Positions 26,156-33,693 of a stretch of 64,000 nt of DNA are shown piece by piece (the stretch's first letter is position 1; every line of letters begins with the position of its first letter). The DNA comes from UBA5436 sp050951845 (GTDB lineage: Bacteria > Bacillota > Clostridia > Saccharofermentanales > DTU023): assembly GCA_050951845.1 (NCBI GenBank), contig JBMNJV010000005.1:62001-126000 (forward strand), read 5' to 3'. A program made the position numbers and the translations under genes. The notes under the pieces were generated by a model, which did not search any database, was not told the origin of the DNA, and saw nothing but the letters and a program-made list of their open reading frames with translations.

Positions 26156-27006
26156 ATCTGACAAAGGACACCAAAATTTTAATTGTCGGCTTAGGTCTGA
26201 TCGGCGGTAGTTATGCTATGGCGTTAACCAAACAGGGATACGAAGTAAGAGCAATTACAACAAGCCAAAAATCCATCGATTATGCAGTTAAACATAACTT
26301 AATCAAATCAGGAACAAATACACCTGATCCGGAATTAATTTCCGATTCAGATTTAATTATCTTCGCACTCTATCCGCAAACTTTTCTGGAATGGATGCAG
26401 CAATACGGACACTATATTTCACAAGGCACTATAATCACCGATGTCACGGGGGTTAAAGAATCAATTATTTATAAAATCGAATCACTTTTGCCCGAAGGAG
26501 TAGAGTTTATCGCAGCACATCCGATGGCTGGTCGTGAAGTTTACGGAGTCGAAAATGCAACAGACGAAATTTTTAAAGATGCAAACTACATTGTAACGCC
26601 TACCGAAAAAAATTCTCCACAAGCAATTGAAATCTGCGAACAACTCGGCCACATTTTAGGTTTCGCTTCAGTTTCCAGATTATCACCGGAAGAACACGAT
26701 GACATGATCGGTTTCTTATCGCAACTAACCCATTGTATTGCTATTTCATTGATGACCTGCAATGATTCACCGCACCTTGAGTATTACACCGGAGATTCTT
26801 TTCGTGATCTGACCCGAATTGCCAGAATTAATGATGCAATGTGGTCGGAATTATTCATGCTGAACAAAGATAATCTGATTAAGCATATGGAAAAATTTGA
26901 AATTGAATTTGCCAAATTAAAACAAGCTTTACAAAACAATGATATTGCAACGGTGCGCAAAATAATGCGCAAATCCACTGAACGCCGTGCTAAATTTGAC
27001 AAATAA
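26152..27006 (+). CDS. tyrA: Prephenate dehydrogenase
   Basis: Oxidises prephenate to 4-hydroxyphenylpyruvate with NAD(P). The Rossmann motif is VGLGLIGGSYAMAL (about residues 13-26); further family motifs are DVTGVKESI, AAHPMAGREVYGVENA and FLSQLTHCIAISL. 284 residues; there is no ACT domain and no chorismate mutase fusion. Start ATG overlaps the aroA stop, so the two are translationally coupled. It is the last gene of the contiguous aro block; DAHP synthase follows after a 399-bp gap. Confidence 0.94.
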   Translation: MNLTKDTKILIVGLGLIGGSYAMALTKQGYEVRAITTSQKSIDYAVKHNLIKSGTNTPDPELISDSDLIIFALYPQTFLEWMQQYGHYISQGTIITDVTGVKESIIYKIESLLPEGVEFIAAHPMAGREVYGVENATDEIFKDANYIVTPTEKNSPQAIEICEQLGHILGFASVSRLSPEEHDDMIGFLSQLTHCIAISLMTCNDSPHLEYYTGDSFRDLTRIARINDAMWSELFMLNKDNLIKHMEKFEIEFAKLKQALQNNDIATVRKIMRKSTERRAKFDK

Positions 27007-27046
27007 TCAACTGATTACTTGTTGTATTTTCTGATTTCGGATATTT

Positions 27047-27118
27047 GATTATTTGCCTGTTGAAATTTTTGATTATTTGTCTGTTGAAATATTTGTCTTT
27101 TTGTCTGTTGAAATTTTT
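27047..27118 (+). repeat. 24-bp tandem repeat, three copies
   Basis: Units at 27047, 27071 and 27095 share the core TTTGYCTGTTGAAAT followed by an A/T run. The period is exactly 24 bp, and a decayed fourth unit may follow (CTTTTCAGCTTTTCAAC). It lies just after the tyrA stop. Confidence 0.8.
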
Positions 27119-27179
27119 GTCTTTTCAGCTTTTCAACATGTATTTTGCTTTTTGACAAAACTATTTTTAAAATCAGTTA

Positions 27180-27188
27180 TGCTATACT
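27180..27188 (+). promoter_or_regulatory. Candidate extended -10 promoter for DAHP synthase
   Basis: TGCTATACT fits TG-N-TATAAT with one mismatch. A TTGACA occurs at about 27152 but is too far upstream (25 bp) to be its -35. Transcription from here would give a leader of about 210 nt. Confidence 0.4.
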
Positions 27189-27405
27189 ATTTTTGTACTG
27201 AAATCTTTGTAGATTTCTGAAAAATTTGCAAGATTATATATTGTCTTTACAATTTTAATTGCAAAATTAAAACATCTCAAAAATCGGAGTTCAGTGAATC
27301 AAAATTCGCTCAGCTCAAAAACCTGAAACAAATTTATTGCAAAACACTGTTTAGAACAATGATTGATATTTAAGATATAATTGGAGATATAATTGGAGAT
27401 TAAAA

Positions 27406-28431
27406 ATGGAATATATCAGCAAACTTCCGCTACCTAAAGAAATCAAAGCCCAGTTTCCGGTTTCGGAAAAGGCTCTGGCAATCAAAAAACAACGCCAGCA
27501 AGAAATTGATGCTATTTTCACCGGTCAAGACAAACGTCTTATATTAATAATCGGTCCATGCTCGGCAGATAATGAAACTTCCGTTTTAGATTATCTTTCC
27601 CGTTTACACAGAGTCGAAGACAAAGTCAAAGATAAATTGCTTTTTATCCCTCGTATCTATACCAATAAACCGCGTACTTTGGGTGTCGGATATAAAGGCA
27701 TGTCATATTCACCTGATCCGAGTGAAAAACCTAATTTAACTAAAGGTTTGATTATGATTCGCAAATTACATATGCGTGCATTGACTGAGTACGGTTTCAG
27801 TTGTGCCGATGAAATGCTGTACCCGCAAAACCATAGTTATCTTGACGATTTACTGGTTTATGTGGCTGTCGGTGCCCGTTCAGTTGAAAATCAACAACAC
27901 CGTCTGACATCGAGTGGTGTTGATATTCCGGTAGGTATGAAAAATCCGACCAGCGGTGACATTAGCGTTATGATGAATGCTATTTATGCTGCTCAACAAC
28001 CGCAGATGTTCGAATATCGGGGCTGGGAATGCAAAAGCAACGGCAATCCTCTGGCACATGCTATTTTACGTGGCTTCGTTAATCGTTACGGCCAGTCAAC
28101 TCCAAATTATCATTATGAAGATTTAATTGCTTTATATGAAGCTTATGCTGAATCTAATCTGAAAAATCCGGCAGTAATTGTAGATACCAACCATTCCAAT
28201 TCCGGCAAAAATTATCTGGAACAAATTCGGATCGCCAAAGAAGTTCTGCATAGCTGCCGCTATTCCAAAGATGTAAACAGTATCGTCAAAGGCTTCATGA
28301 TTGAAAGTTATATTGAAGACGGCAGTCAAAGTATCGGCGAAAATGTTTATGGTAAATCGATCACCGACCCCTGTCTCGGCTGGGAAAAATCCGAACAATT
28401 AATCTACGAAATTGCCGATCTGCTTGAATGA
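27406..28431 (+). CDS. aroF: 3-deoxy-7-phosphoheptulonate synthase (DAHP synthase, AroG-like)
   Basis: First committed step of the shikimate pathway: PEP plus erythrose 4-phosphate to DAHP. 341 residues of the type I-alpha class (E. coli AroF/G/H-like), seen in IIGPCSADN (about 48-56), RIYTNKPRT followed by GYKGM, GARSVENQQHR, PVGMKNPTSGD, VDTNHSNSGK and MIESYIEDGSQ. No fused chorismate mutase or ACT domain is present. The ATG is 7 nt after GGAG. It is the only first-step enzyme here and has its own long leader, which suggests separate control. Confidence 0.95.
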   Translation: MEYISKLPLPKEIKAQFPVSEKALAIKKQRQQEIDAIFTGQDKRLILIIGPCSADNETSVLDYLSRLHRVEDKVKDKLLFIPRIYTNKPRTLGVGYKGMSYSPDPSEKPNLTKGLIMIRKLHMRALTEYGFSCADEMLYPQNHSYLDDLLVYVAVGARSVENQQHRLTSSGVDIPVGMKNPTSGDISVMMNAIYAAQQPQMFEYRGWECKSNGNPLAHAILRGFVNRYGQSTPNYHYEDLIALYEAYAESNLKNPAVIVDTNHSNSGKNYLEQIRIAKEVLHSCRYSKDVNSIVKGFMIESYIEDGSQSIGENVYGKSITDPCLGWEKSEQLIYEIADLLE

Positions 28432-28699
28432 ACTTGTTGAAATATTAATGGTGACAATCCGTGCGATTAATATGTCAAAAGATGCTTTCTTTAAAAACTA
28501 TAACCAACTAAATAAGAATTACAACTCAGCTTATGCTAATAATTTGTAGAAAACCTGCTAAGTTGTCACTGTATAATCTCAAAAACGATTATCTTGTCCT
28601 GTTCTCAGACGGTTTTGTGCCAATAATGACGGCTCTGCAAATCAAATCCGGTTGAACATCCGCATTGAGGTGTCCCCCAAAAAGTGGAGTTTTATTTTG

Positions 28700-29569
28700 C
28701 TAAACAGTTTTGTTTAAGTAATAGTATTCCATAGGTGTTAAATAATTGTTAGATTGATGAGGTCTTAGTTTAGGATAAAAGTCCCATGTGTACTCTAAAA
28801 CCTCTCTAGCGGCATGTTCTATTGTTTTATATCTTTTGTCAAGCCACTCTGTTTTCATTTTTCCAAAGAAACTTTCCATTGGTGCGTTGTCCCAAGGATC
28901 TCCTACTCGGCACATACTACAGATAAGACCATGTTGCTCTAAAAGATCTCTATAATCTTTGGAGGCATAGGTCGAACCTTGATCTGAATGACAAATACAA
29001 TCTAAAAAACTCTTCGGACCTATATTACGTGTTATCATATCTTTCAATGCTCCAATCACAAGAAAACGATCATTATTCAAACTCATATGTAGACCCAAGG
29101 GCATTCTGCCATAGAGATCTAAAATTACTGCTGCATAGAATGTTCCTTCTTCCGTTTGAATATAAGTCGTATCGCTGACAAGTTTCTCTTTTGGTCCTTT
29201 GGCTGTAAAATCTCTTTTTAATAAATCTTCTGCTATAGGCTCTTGATGATTAGAATTTGTCGTTGATACATACTTCTTCTTAGTACGTGAACGAAGGCCT
29301 TGCTCTCTCATTAAACGCTCTACACGCTTGTGATTTAACTTTTTCTTGCGATTCTTATTAATCAAATTCGTAATCTTTCTAACTCCAAAAATACCTCGAT
29401 ATTTGAAGAATAAGGATCGGATCTCTTCCGTCAATTGAATGTTTTCTTCTTCTCGCTTTGTTAACAACCAGTCTTCTTTTTTCTTTAACCATTTGTAATA
29501 TCCACTTTCCGAGACATTTAAACAACCGGCCATTCTAATTATGCTATGTTCCTGACGATTGGCATACAT
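28700..29569 (-). CDS. IS3-family transposase OrfB (DDE integrase domain)
   Basis: 289 residues from the first ATG. It has the HTH_21-type region (IRSLFFKYRGIFGVRKIT) and the rve integrase core with the catalytic acidic residues in SDTTYI (D), CHSDQGSTY (D) and NAPMESFFGKMKTEW (E). In the same frame the ORF stays open upstream of this ATG, across the end of orfA (RVIYAFM...), back to the A-run. The natural product is therefore probably an OrfAB fusion made by -1 frameshifting. The start given is the first ATG only. Confidence 0.93.
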   Translation of the reverse strand: MYANRQEHSIIRMAGCLNVSESGYYKWLKKKEDWLLTKREEENIQLTEEIRSLFFKYRGIFGVRKITNLINKNRKKKLNHKRVERLMREQGLRSRTKKKYVSTTNSNHQEPIAEDLLKRDFTAKGPKEKLVSDTTYIQTEEGTFYAAVILDLYGRMPLGLHMSLNNDRFLVIGALKDMITRNIGPKSFLDCICHSDQGSTYASKDYRDLLEQHGLICSMCRVGDPWDNAPMESFFGKMKTEWLDKRYKTIEHAAREVLEYTWDFYPKLRPHQSNNYLTPMEYYYLNKTV

Positions 29570-29580
29570 AAATGCATATA

Positions 29581-29898
29581 TTACTCTCGGTCTATCTTTG
29601 CTAGAAAGGCCGCGGCTTTTTTTAAGATTTGCACCTCTTCCTCTAATTCCGCAATACGTTTACTAGCTTCTTCATTTTCTTTTTCTAATTCATATCGTGT
29701 CAGACCACGTCGGTTCCCCCGAACTCGATTGAAACCTTGCTCTCCATATTCTTTGTAGATGTTCTTCCAATAAATAATTGTTTTTGTCTTTACACCATAT
29801 TTTTCAGCCAATAGATACTCCATGCCATCATAACCTGGCGATAGTGCCTCTTTTGCCACCTGTATCTTGTACAAACGACTATATTTCTTGTGATCCAT
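29581..29898 (-). CDS. IS3-family transposase OrfA (helix-turn-helix subunit)
   Basis: 105 residues starting MDHKKYSRLYK. It has a helix-turn-helix of the transposase_8 / IS150 InsJ type (YLLAEKYGVKTKTIIYWKNI, about 29-48) and a C-terminal leucine-zipper-like coil (ELEKENEEASKRIAELEEEV). The ATG at 29896-29898 has a GGGAGGA site. The frame is open further upstream through the repeat DNA, but that extension has no ribosome binding site and lies outside the element. The codons TTA AAA AAA GCC near its end are the likely slippery site. Confidence 0.92.
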   Translation of the reverse strand: MDHKKYSRLYKIQVAKEALSPGYDGMEYLLAEKYGVKTKTIIYWKNIYKEYGEQGFNRVRGNRRGLTRYELEKENEEASKRIAELEEEVQILKKAAAFLAKIDRE

Positions 29899-30020
29899 TC
29901 TGTCCTCCCTCAAGCTTCTAATTCTATTGTATAATTTTTCTCCACTTTTTGGGGGACAGTTCACATGCCCGTAATTTTTGGCACCGCAAGTATGGTTATC
30001 AACTGTTTCGAGCTTGAATC

Positions 30021-30076
30021 GTGCCAAAAAAGCCGACGCTGTGGGGCGCAATCCACAGGACCGAAAATTTTGGCAC
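30021..30076 (+). repeat. Palindromic repeat unit B
   Basis: 56 nt, from GTGCCAAAAAAGCCG to CCGAAAATTTTGGCAC. The ends pair (GTGCCAAAA / TTTTGGCAC) and an inner stem CTGTGG / CCACAG closes a GGCGCAAT-type loop, so the unit folds as one long hairpin. Confidence 0.85.
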
Positions 30077-30112
30077 GGTAAGAGCGGTTTCAGATAGATA
30101 TCCGGTTTTGCT

Positions 30113-30167
30113 GTGCCAAAAAAGCCGGCGCTGTGGGGCGCAATCCGCAGGACCGAAAATTTTGGCA
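30113..30167 (+). repeat. Palindromic repeat unit C
   Basis: 55 nt, nearly identical to unit B. Changes within the inner stem (CTGTGG / CCGCAG) keep pairing through a G-U pair. It lies 36 bp after unit B. Confidence 0.85.
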
Positions 30168-30193
30168 GAATGAAGTCAGATTTCGGCAGTCCG

Positions 30194-30260
30194 GTGTCAA
30201 AAAAGCCGCTCCTGCAAATCCGGAGCATCAGATAATCCGCAGGAACGTAATTTTTGGCAC
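30194..30260 (+). repeat. Palindromic repeat unit D
   Basis: 67 nt. The ends are GTGTCAAAAAAGCCG and GTAATTTTTGGCAC, with a different inner stem TCCTGC / GCAGGA and a longer loop. The outer pairing is kept through a G-U pair. Its right end equals that of the split unit A. Confidence 0.75.
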
Positions 30261-30556
30261 ATCAGGCTTGTATCTAAAACAATCTTTAGCAACTATATGC
30301 TATGTTGTCACATTTTTTACAAAACCATCTCCAAATTACTTGAAATTTAGTAAGTTTCTATCTTTATAGCTAACAAGATAATTTACTTAAGAAATCTTTA
30401 TAATTTGAAGGAGTTCAAACTTAAGAACATTAAGAATTATGAATTAAAAATCAAGAATATTCGGAATATTAAGAACACTAATAATCCAGAATATTAAGAA
30501 TTAATGATAATAGGAATGATGGTTTAAAAATGATATAAGAATTTTGTTAGCCTCAC
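30261..30556. other. AT-rich spacer upstream of feoA
   Basis: No gene is supported here. Between about 30415 and 30520 the sequence consists of loosely repeated blocks around AATATTAAGAA and AAGAATATTC, resembling a decayed tandem repeat. The feoA promoter begins at its right edge. Confidence 0.5.
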
Positions 30557-30585
30557 TTGACAGAGACACTAAATAGTTTTAAAAT
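30557..30585 (+). promoter_or_regulatory. Sigma-A-type promoter of feoAB
   Basis: TTGACA (30557-30562) and TAAAAT (30580-30585) are separated by exactly 17 bp. Transcription would begin near 30592, inside or next to the iron box. Confidence 0.75.
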
Positions 30586-30595
30586 TATTATATTA

Positions 30596-30609
30596 TTAGG
30601 TACGCCTAA
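30596..30609 (+). promoter_or_regulatory. DtxR/IdeR-type iron box upstream of feoA
   Basis: TTAGGTACGCCTAA is an inverted repeat (TTAGG-4-CCTAA) that matches the core of the DtxR/IdeR operator. It lies at the predicted transcription start, the usual place for repression, and 37 bp before the feoA ATG. The DtxR-like protein encoded at 14625 is the obvious candidate to bind here. Confidence 0.72.
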
Positions 30610-30645
30610 CAAATGTGAAAAGCAGATTTTTAAGGGACTAATCGT

Positions 30646-30897
30646 ATGACTGAAAATAAATCATTATCTGAATTACCACTCGGATCAAAAGCAACCATAA
30701 CCCGTTTGTGTTCTGAAGACAGAATGCGTCGTCGTCTGCAGGATTTGGGATTTGTAGAAGGCGGTGAAGTTGATTGCGTCAGCAGAAGCCCTCTGGGCGA
30801 CCCGACAGCATATCGGATCAGCGGTACGATTATTGCATTACGCCATGAAGACGCAGATACAATTAAGGTAAAAATCAGCAAACAAGAAAAAATGTGA
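30646..30897 (+). CDS. feoA: Ferrous iron transport protein A
   Basis: 83 residues with the FeoA SH3-like fold: LSELPLGSKATITRL near the N-terminus, then RMRRRLQDLGFVEGGEVDCV and PLGDPTAYRISGTIIALR. FeoA is a small cytoplasmic partner of the FeoB transporter. An AAGGGA site lies 9 nt before the ATG. It is followed by feoB after a 177-bp spacer filled largely by tandem repeats; the promoter and iron box lie just upstream. Confidence 0.95.
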   Translation: MTENKSLSELPLGSKATITRLCSEDRMRRRLQDLGFVEGGEVDCVSRSPLGDPTAYRISGTIIALRHEDADTIKVKISKQEKM

Positions 30898-30919
30898 ATT
30901 ATTCAGAAGTATTGTATGC

Positions 30920-31012
30920 AAAATCAAATATTAATAAAATCAGATATTAACAAATTAGATATTATCAAATCAAATATTAACGAAATCTGATGTTAACAAA
31001 ATTGGATGTTAA
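30920..31012 (+). repeat. Degenerate 15-16-bp tandem repeat, six copies, between feoA and feoB
   Basis: Units begin at 30920, 30936, 30952, 30967, 30983 and 30998; the consensus is AAATCAGATATTAAC with changes in each copy. The array makes up most of the feoA-feoB spacer. Confidence 0.75.
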
Positions 31013-31074
31013 ATATTAATAAATCAATTACTAATTATAAATCAATCTTGATTTTTAGATAAACGGAACCGGGA

Positions 31075-33210
31075 ATGAATTCATCAAATATAGATACAAA
31101 TCATTTTCATATTTTGGGCGGACTCTCTGTCAAAAAACAATCCGATTCGGATTATGTAATAGCTTTAGCAGGTAATCCTAACGTCGGAAAATCGACAATT
31201 TTCAATGCACTGACCGGTATGAAACAACACACCGGTAATTGGCCGGGCAAAACTGTGGAAAATGCTCAGGGCTACTATAAACTATATGATCAAGGATATG
31301 TTTTAGTCGATATTCCCGGCAGTTATTCATTAATGGCACGTTCTGCAGATGAAGAAGCAGCCAGGGATTTTATCTGTTTCGGCAATCCGGATGCGGTAAT
31401 TGTTGTTTGTGATGCTACCAGTTTACAACGGAATTTAAATTTAGTTTTGCAAATAATTGAAACCGGCAAGCGAACCGTTGTCTGTGTGAATCTATTGGAC
31501 GAAGCTAATCAACGAAAAATTGAATTAAACCTTGATTTACTTGAACAAAGATTAGGTGTGCCTGTTGTCGGTACAACTGCACGTTCTAATCAAGGTTTAG
31601 ATCAATTAATGTTCACTTTAGCTGATTCGCTGACAAAACCCGCACCAAAATCTGTAATCAAATATCCGAAATATGTACAACAAAGTATTGCAAAACTTGC
31701 ACCGCTGATCGAACCTTATACAGGAAACCATTTGAGTGCCAAATGGATAGCTGCTCGTCTTTTGGATGGTGATCAAAGTTTTCATCAGTCCCTGACCGAT
31801 TTTCTGGGTTTAGATCTCAAAGAACAAACTGCTATTAAAAGCACACTGAAAGATATTAAAGATAATTTTAAAAAATCGGGCATTACTCAATTAGAATTGG
31901 AAGATGCGATGGCGGAAGTTTTCATTCTGAAATCAATCGAAATTTTCCAAGGCGTTGTCAAAGAACCTGCGATTCCAAGCGATAAACGTGATCGTAAACT
32001 CGACAAAATATTTACCAGTAAAGCTACCGGCTTTCCGATCATGTTTTTAATGCTTTTGTTGGTATTCTGGATTACGATTACCGGTGCCAATTTCCCTTCT
32101 TCACTACTGGCAAAAGCTTTGTTCGGCATTGAAAGCAGGCTTGCAGATTTCGCCGGTTCAATCGGTGTTCCCGCAGTCTTAATCGATATGTTGATTCACG
32201 GCGTTTTCAATGTAGTAGCCTGGGTTGTCAGTGTTATGTTGCCGCCAATGGCAATCTTCTTCCCCATGTTTACTTTGCTTGAAGATTTCGGATATTTACC
32301 GCGGGTCGCTTTCAACTTAGATCGTATATTTAAAGCTTGTGATGCCTGCGGCAAACAAGCCCTTACCATGTGTATGGGATTCGGTTGCAATGCGGTCGGT
32401 GTCACCGGCAGTAAAATCATTGATTCTCCCCGTGAGAGATTAATCGCCATAATCACCAATAACTTCGTGCCTTGTAATGGCAGATTTCCGATTTTGATTT
32501 CAATTATCAGCATTTTTCTTGTCGGATCAGCAGTCGGTTCTTTTAATTCTTTATTCGGTGCTTTGATCTTAGTGGCAACAATTCTTTTCGGTATAGGTAT
32601 GACATTTCTGATTTCGAAAATTTTGTCAATGACTATACTGAAAGGTATACCTTCTTCATTTACTTTGGAATTGCCGCCTTATCGCAAACCGCAAATCGGC
32701 AAAGTGATCGTGCGCAGTATCTTTGACCGTACTCTGAAAGTTTTGGGTCGTGCCATAATTGCGGCAGCCCCTGCCGGTCTGATTATCTGGATTCTGAATA
32801 ATGTACAAACAGGCAATACCACTCTGTTACATTCAATTACCGATATACTCGATCCGTTTGGCAAAGCTTTGGGAATGGACGGAGCAATAATTATCGGTTT
32901 CATCTTGGGGTTGCCGGCAAATGAAATCGCGATGCCGATTATTATTATGATCTATTCAGCACAAAGCGGTCTGATCGAATTAGAAGGTGCCGCTTTGGGT
33001 CAACTGTTAATTCAAAACAATTGGACTTGGGTTACTGCCATCAGCACACTGCTCTTTACTTTGATGCATTGGCCTTGTGCAACGACTTTATTAACTATTC
33101 GCAAAGAAACTCAAAGTCTGAAATGGACTGTTATCTCATTCTTAGTTCCGACTCTTTCCGGAATTGTCATAACTTTTTTATTCAACAACCTGGTTTCTCT
33201 GTTTATTTAG
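31075..33210 (+). CDS. feoB: Ferrous iron transport protein B
   Basis: 711-residue Fe(II) transporter with an N-terminal GTPase. G1 is GNPNVGKSTIFNALTG (about 33-48), followed by TGNWPGKTVE, DIPGSYSL (G3) and VNLLDEA (G4). The membrane part runs from about 320 to 711 with the Gate motifs; conserved cysteines occur in ACDACGKQALTMCMGFGCNAVG and NNFVPCNGRFPI. The N-terminal 20 residues before the G domain are unusual for FeoB and the ribosome binding site (GGAACCGGGA) is weak, so an internal start is possible. Its stop codon lies in the first copy of a 35-nt direct repeat. Confidence 0.95.
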   Translation: MNSSNIDTNHFHILGGLSVKKQSDSDYVIALAGNPNVGKSTIFNALTGMKQHTGNWPGKTVENAQGYYKLYDQGYVLVDIPGSYSLMARSADEEAARDFICFGNPDAVIVVCDATSLQRNLNLVLQIIETGKRTVVCVNLLDEANQRKIELNLDLLEQRLGVPVVGTTARSNQGLDQLMFTLADSLTKPAPKSVIKYPKYVQQSIAKLAPLIEPYTGNHLSAKWIAARLLDGDQSFHQSLTDFLGLDLKEQTAIKSTLKDIKDNFKKSGITQLELEDAMAEVFILKSIEIFQGVVKEPAIPSDKRDRKLDKIFTSKATGFPIMFLMLLLVFWITITGANFPSSLLAKALFGIESRLADFAGSIGVPAVLIDMLIHGVFNVVAWVVSVMLPPMAIFFPMFTLLEDFGYLPRVAFNLDRIFKACDACGKQALTMCMGFGCNAVGVTGSKIIDSPRERLIAIITNNFVPCNGRFPILISIISIFLVGSAVGSFNSLFGALILVATILFGIGMTFLISKILSMTILKGIPSSFTLELPPYRKPQIGKVIVRSIFDRTLKVLGRAIIAAAPAGLIIWILNNVQTGNTTLLHSITDILDPFGKALGMDGAIIIGFILGLPANEIAMPIIIMIYSAQSGLIELEGAALGQLLIQNNWTWVTAISTLLFTLMHWPCATTLLTIRKETQSLKWTVISFLVPTLSGIVITFLFNNLVSLFI

Positions 33211-33298
33211 GCTCTTCGATAATTGATCTTTAATCTCAATAACGGTGCGGAACTTTCCGGTGTGTTTATTTAGTCTCTTCGATAATTGATCATTAATC
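33201..33298 (+). repeat. 35-nt direct repeat spanning the feoB stop codon
   Basis: Copies at 33201-33235 and 33264-33298 share GTTTATTTAG, CTCTTCGATAATTGATC and TTAATC with two mismatches. The first copy includes the last codons and stop of feoB. The offset is 63 bp. Confidence 0.82.
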
Positions 33299-33693
33299 AA
33301 CTTGCCGGATTACCATACTGCATATTTCCGCATAATTAAGGCGAAAAATTGTATAAAATAAATTGTGAAAAAATAAACAGTTCCGGCAGAGCCAGAACTG
33401 TTCAAACATTGGAGGAGAAAAGTATGAATAAGAAATAACTTACTCTTTGATTTAATTATTGCAAAAACAATTGTATAAACTAAAACGTAAATGTAACAAA
33501 ATTAAAAACAAGTTTTACAATTAGATATCTGTTCAGTAAAATAACTTGGCTTTAGGTTATGAAATTGTAAATTCAGAATAAAAGCATCAGTTTTTGGCAC
33601 TTAGCAGTTTAATAAATATTTCTCCCGGATAATTACTTTAGATAAAAAAGAAGATTAGGAACATTAATTTTTAAAAATAGTTTTCCCGGATGA
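33299..33693. other. Spacer between feoB and the histidine kinase gene
   Basis: It contains a hairpin AACAGTTC / GAACTGTT (33376-33402), then GGAGGAGA and a four-codon ORF (33424-33438), and a lone TTTTTGGCAC at 33591-33600 identical to the end of the palindromic repeats near 30 kb. No longer gene is supported. Confidence 0.5.
33424..33438 (+). pseudogene. Four-codon ORF MNKK with ideal ribosome binding site, likely gene remnant
   Basis: GGAGGAGA lies 6 nt before ATG AAT AAG AAA TAA. MNKK is a typical beginning of an exported protein, but the frame stops at once and the other two frames also close within a few codons. It probably marks a decayed gene; a regulatory mini-ORF is possible. Confidence 0.35.

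Larger units (their letters stand above)
27007..27405. other. Long leader/spacer between tyrA and DAHP synthase
   Basis: This 399-bp gap holds three 24-bp tandem repeats (27047-27118), an extended -10 element (27180-27188), a small hairpin GAAATCT / AGATTTC at 27200-27217 and a duplicated 12-nt block (ATATAATTGGAG, about 27375-27398) that includes the ribosome binding site of the DAHP synthase gene. I found no T-box and no leader peptide rich in aromatic codons. Confidence 0.5.
28671..29958 (-). mobile_element. IS3-family insertion sequence (IS150-like), complete
   Basis: 1288 bp, bounded by perfect 19-bp terminal inverted repeats TGTCCCCCAAAAAGTGGAG. It carries orfA and orfB in the arrangement of the IS3 family, with a run of seven A near the end of orfA where a -1 frameshift would join the two frames. 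No direct target duplication of 3-4 bp is seen at the ends (left flank GAGG, right flank GTTC). Both reading frames are intact, so it may be active. Confidence 0.92.
28617..29984 (+). repeat. Palindromic repeat unit A (GTGCCAA...TTTTTGGCAC), split by an IS element
   Basis: The left part is 28617-28670 (begins GTGCCAATAATGACGG) and the right part is 29959-29984 (ends GTAATTTTTGGCAC). Joined, they form an 80-nt unit with the same ends as the three intact units at 30021, 30113 and 30194. The IS3-family element occupies 28671-29958. Confidence 0.7.

Noticed and set aside
28471..28548. 25-codon ORF starting MSKDAFFKNY after DAHP synthase
   Set aside because: No ribosome binding site, no recognisable product, AT-rich spacer composition.
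28667..29962. Target-site duplication of the IS3 element
   Set aside because: Flanks GAGG and GTTC do not match over 3 or 4 bp, so none is reported; it may have been lost by recombination or mutation.
29899..30228. N-terminal extension of orfA to 215 residues
   Set aside because: The open frame runs out of the IS through the palindromic repeats; the ribosome binding site GGGAGGA and IS3 OrfA length support the ATG at 29898.
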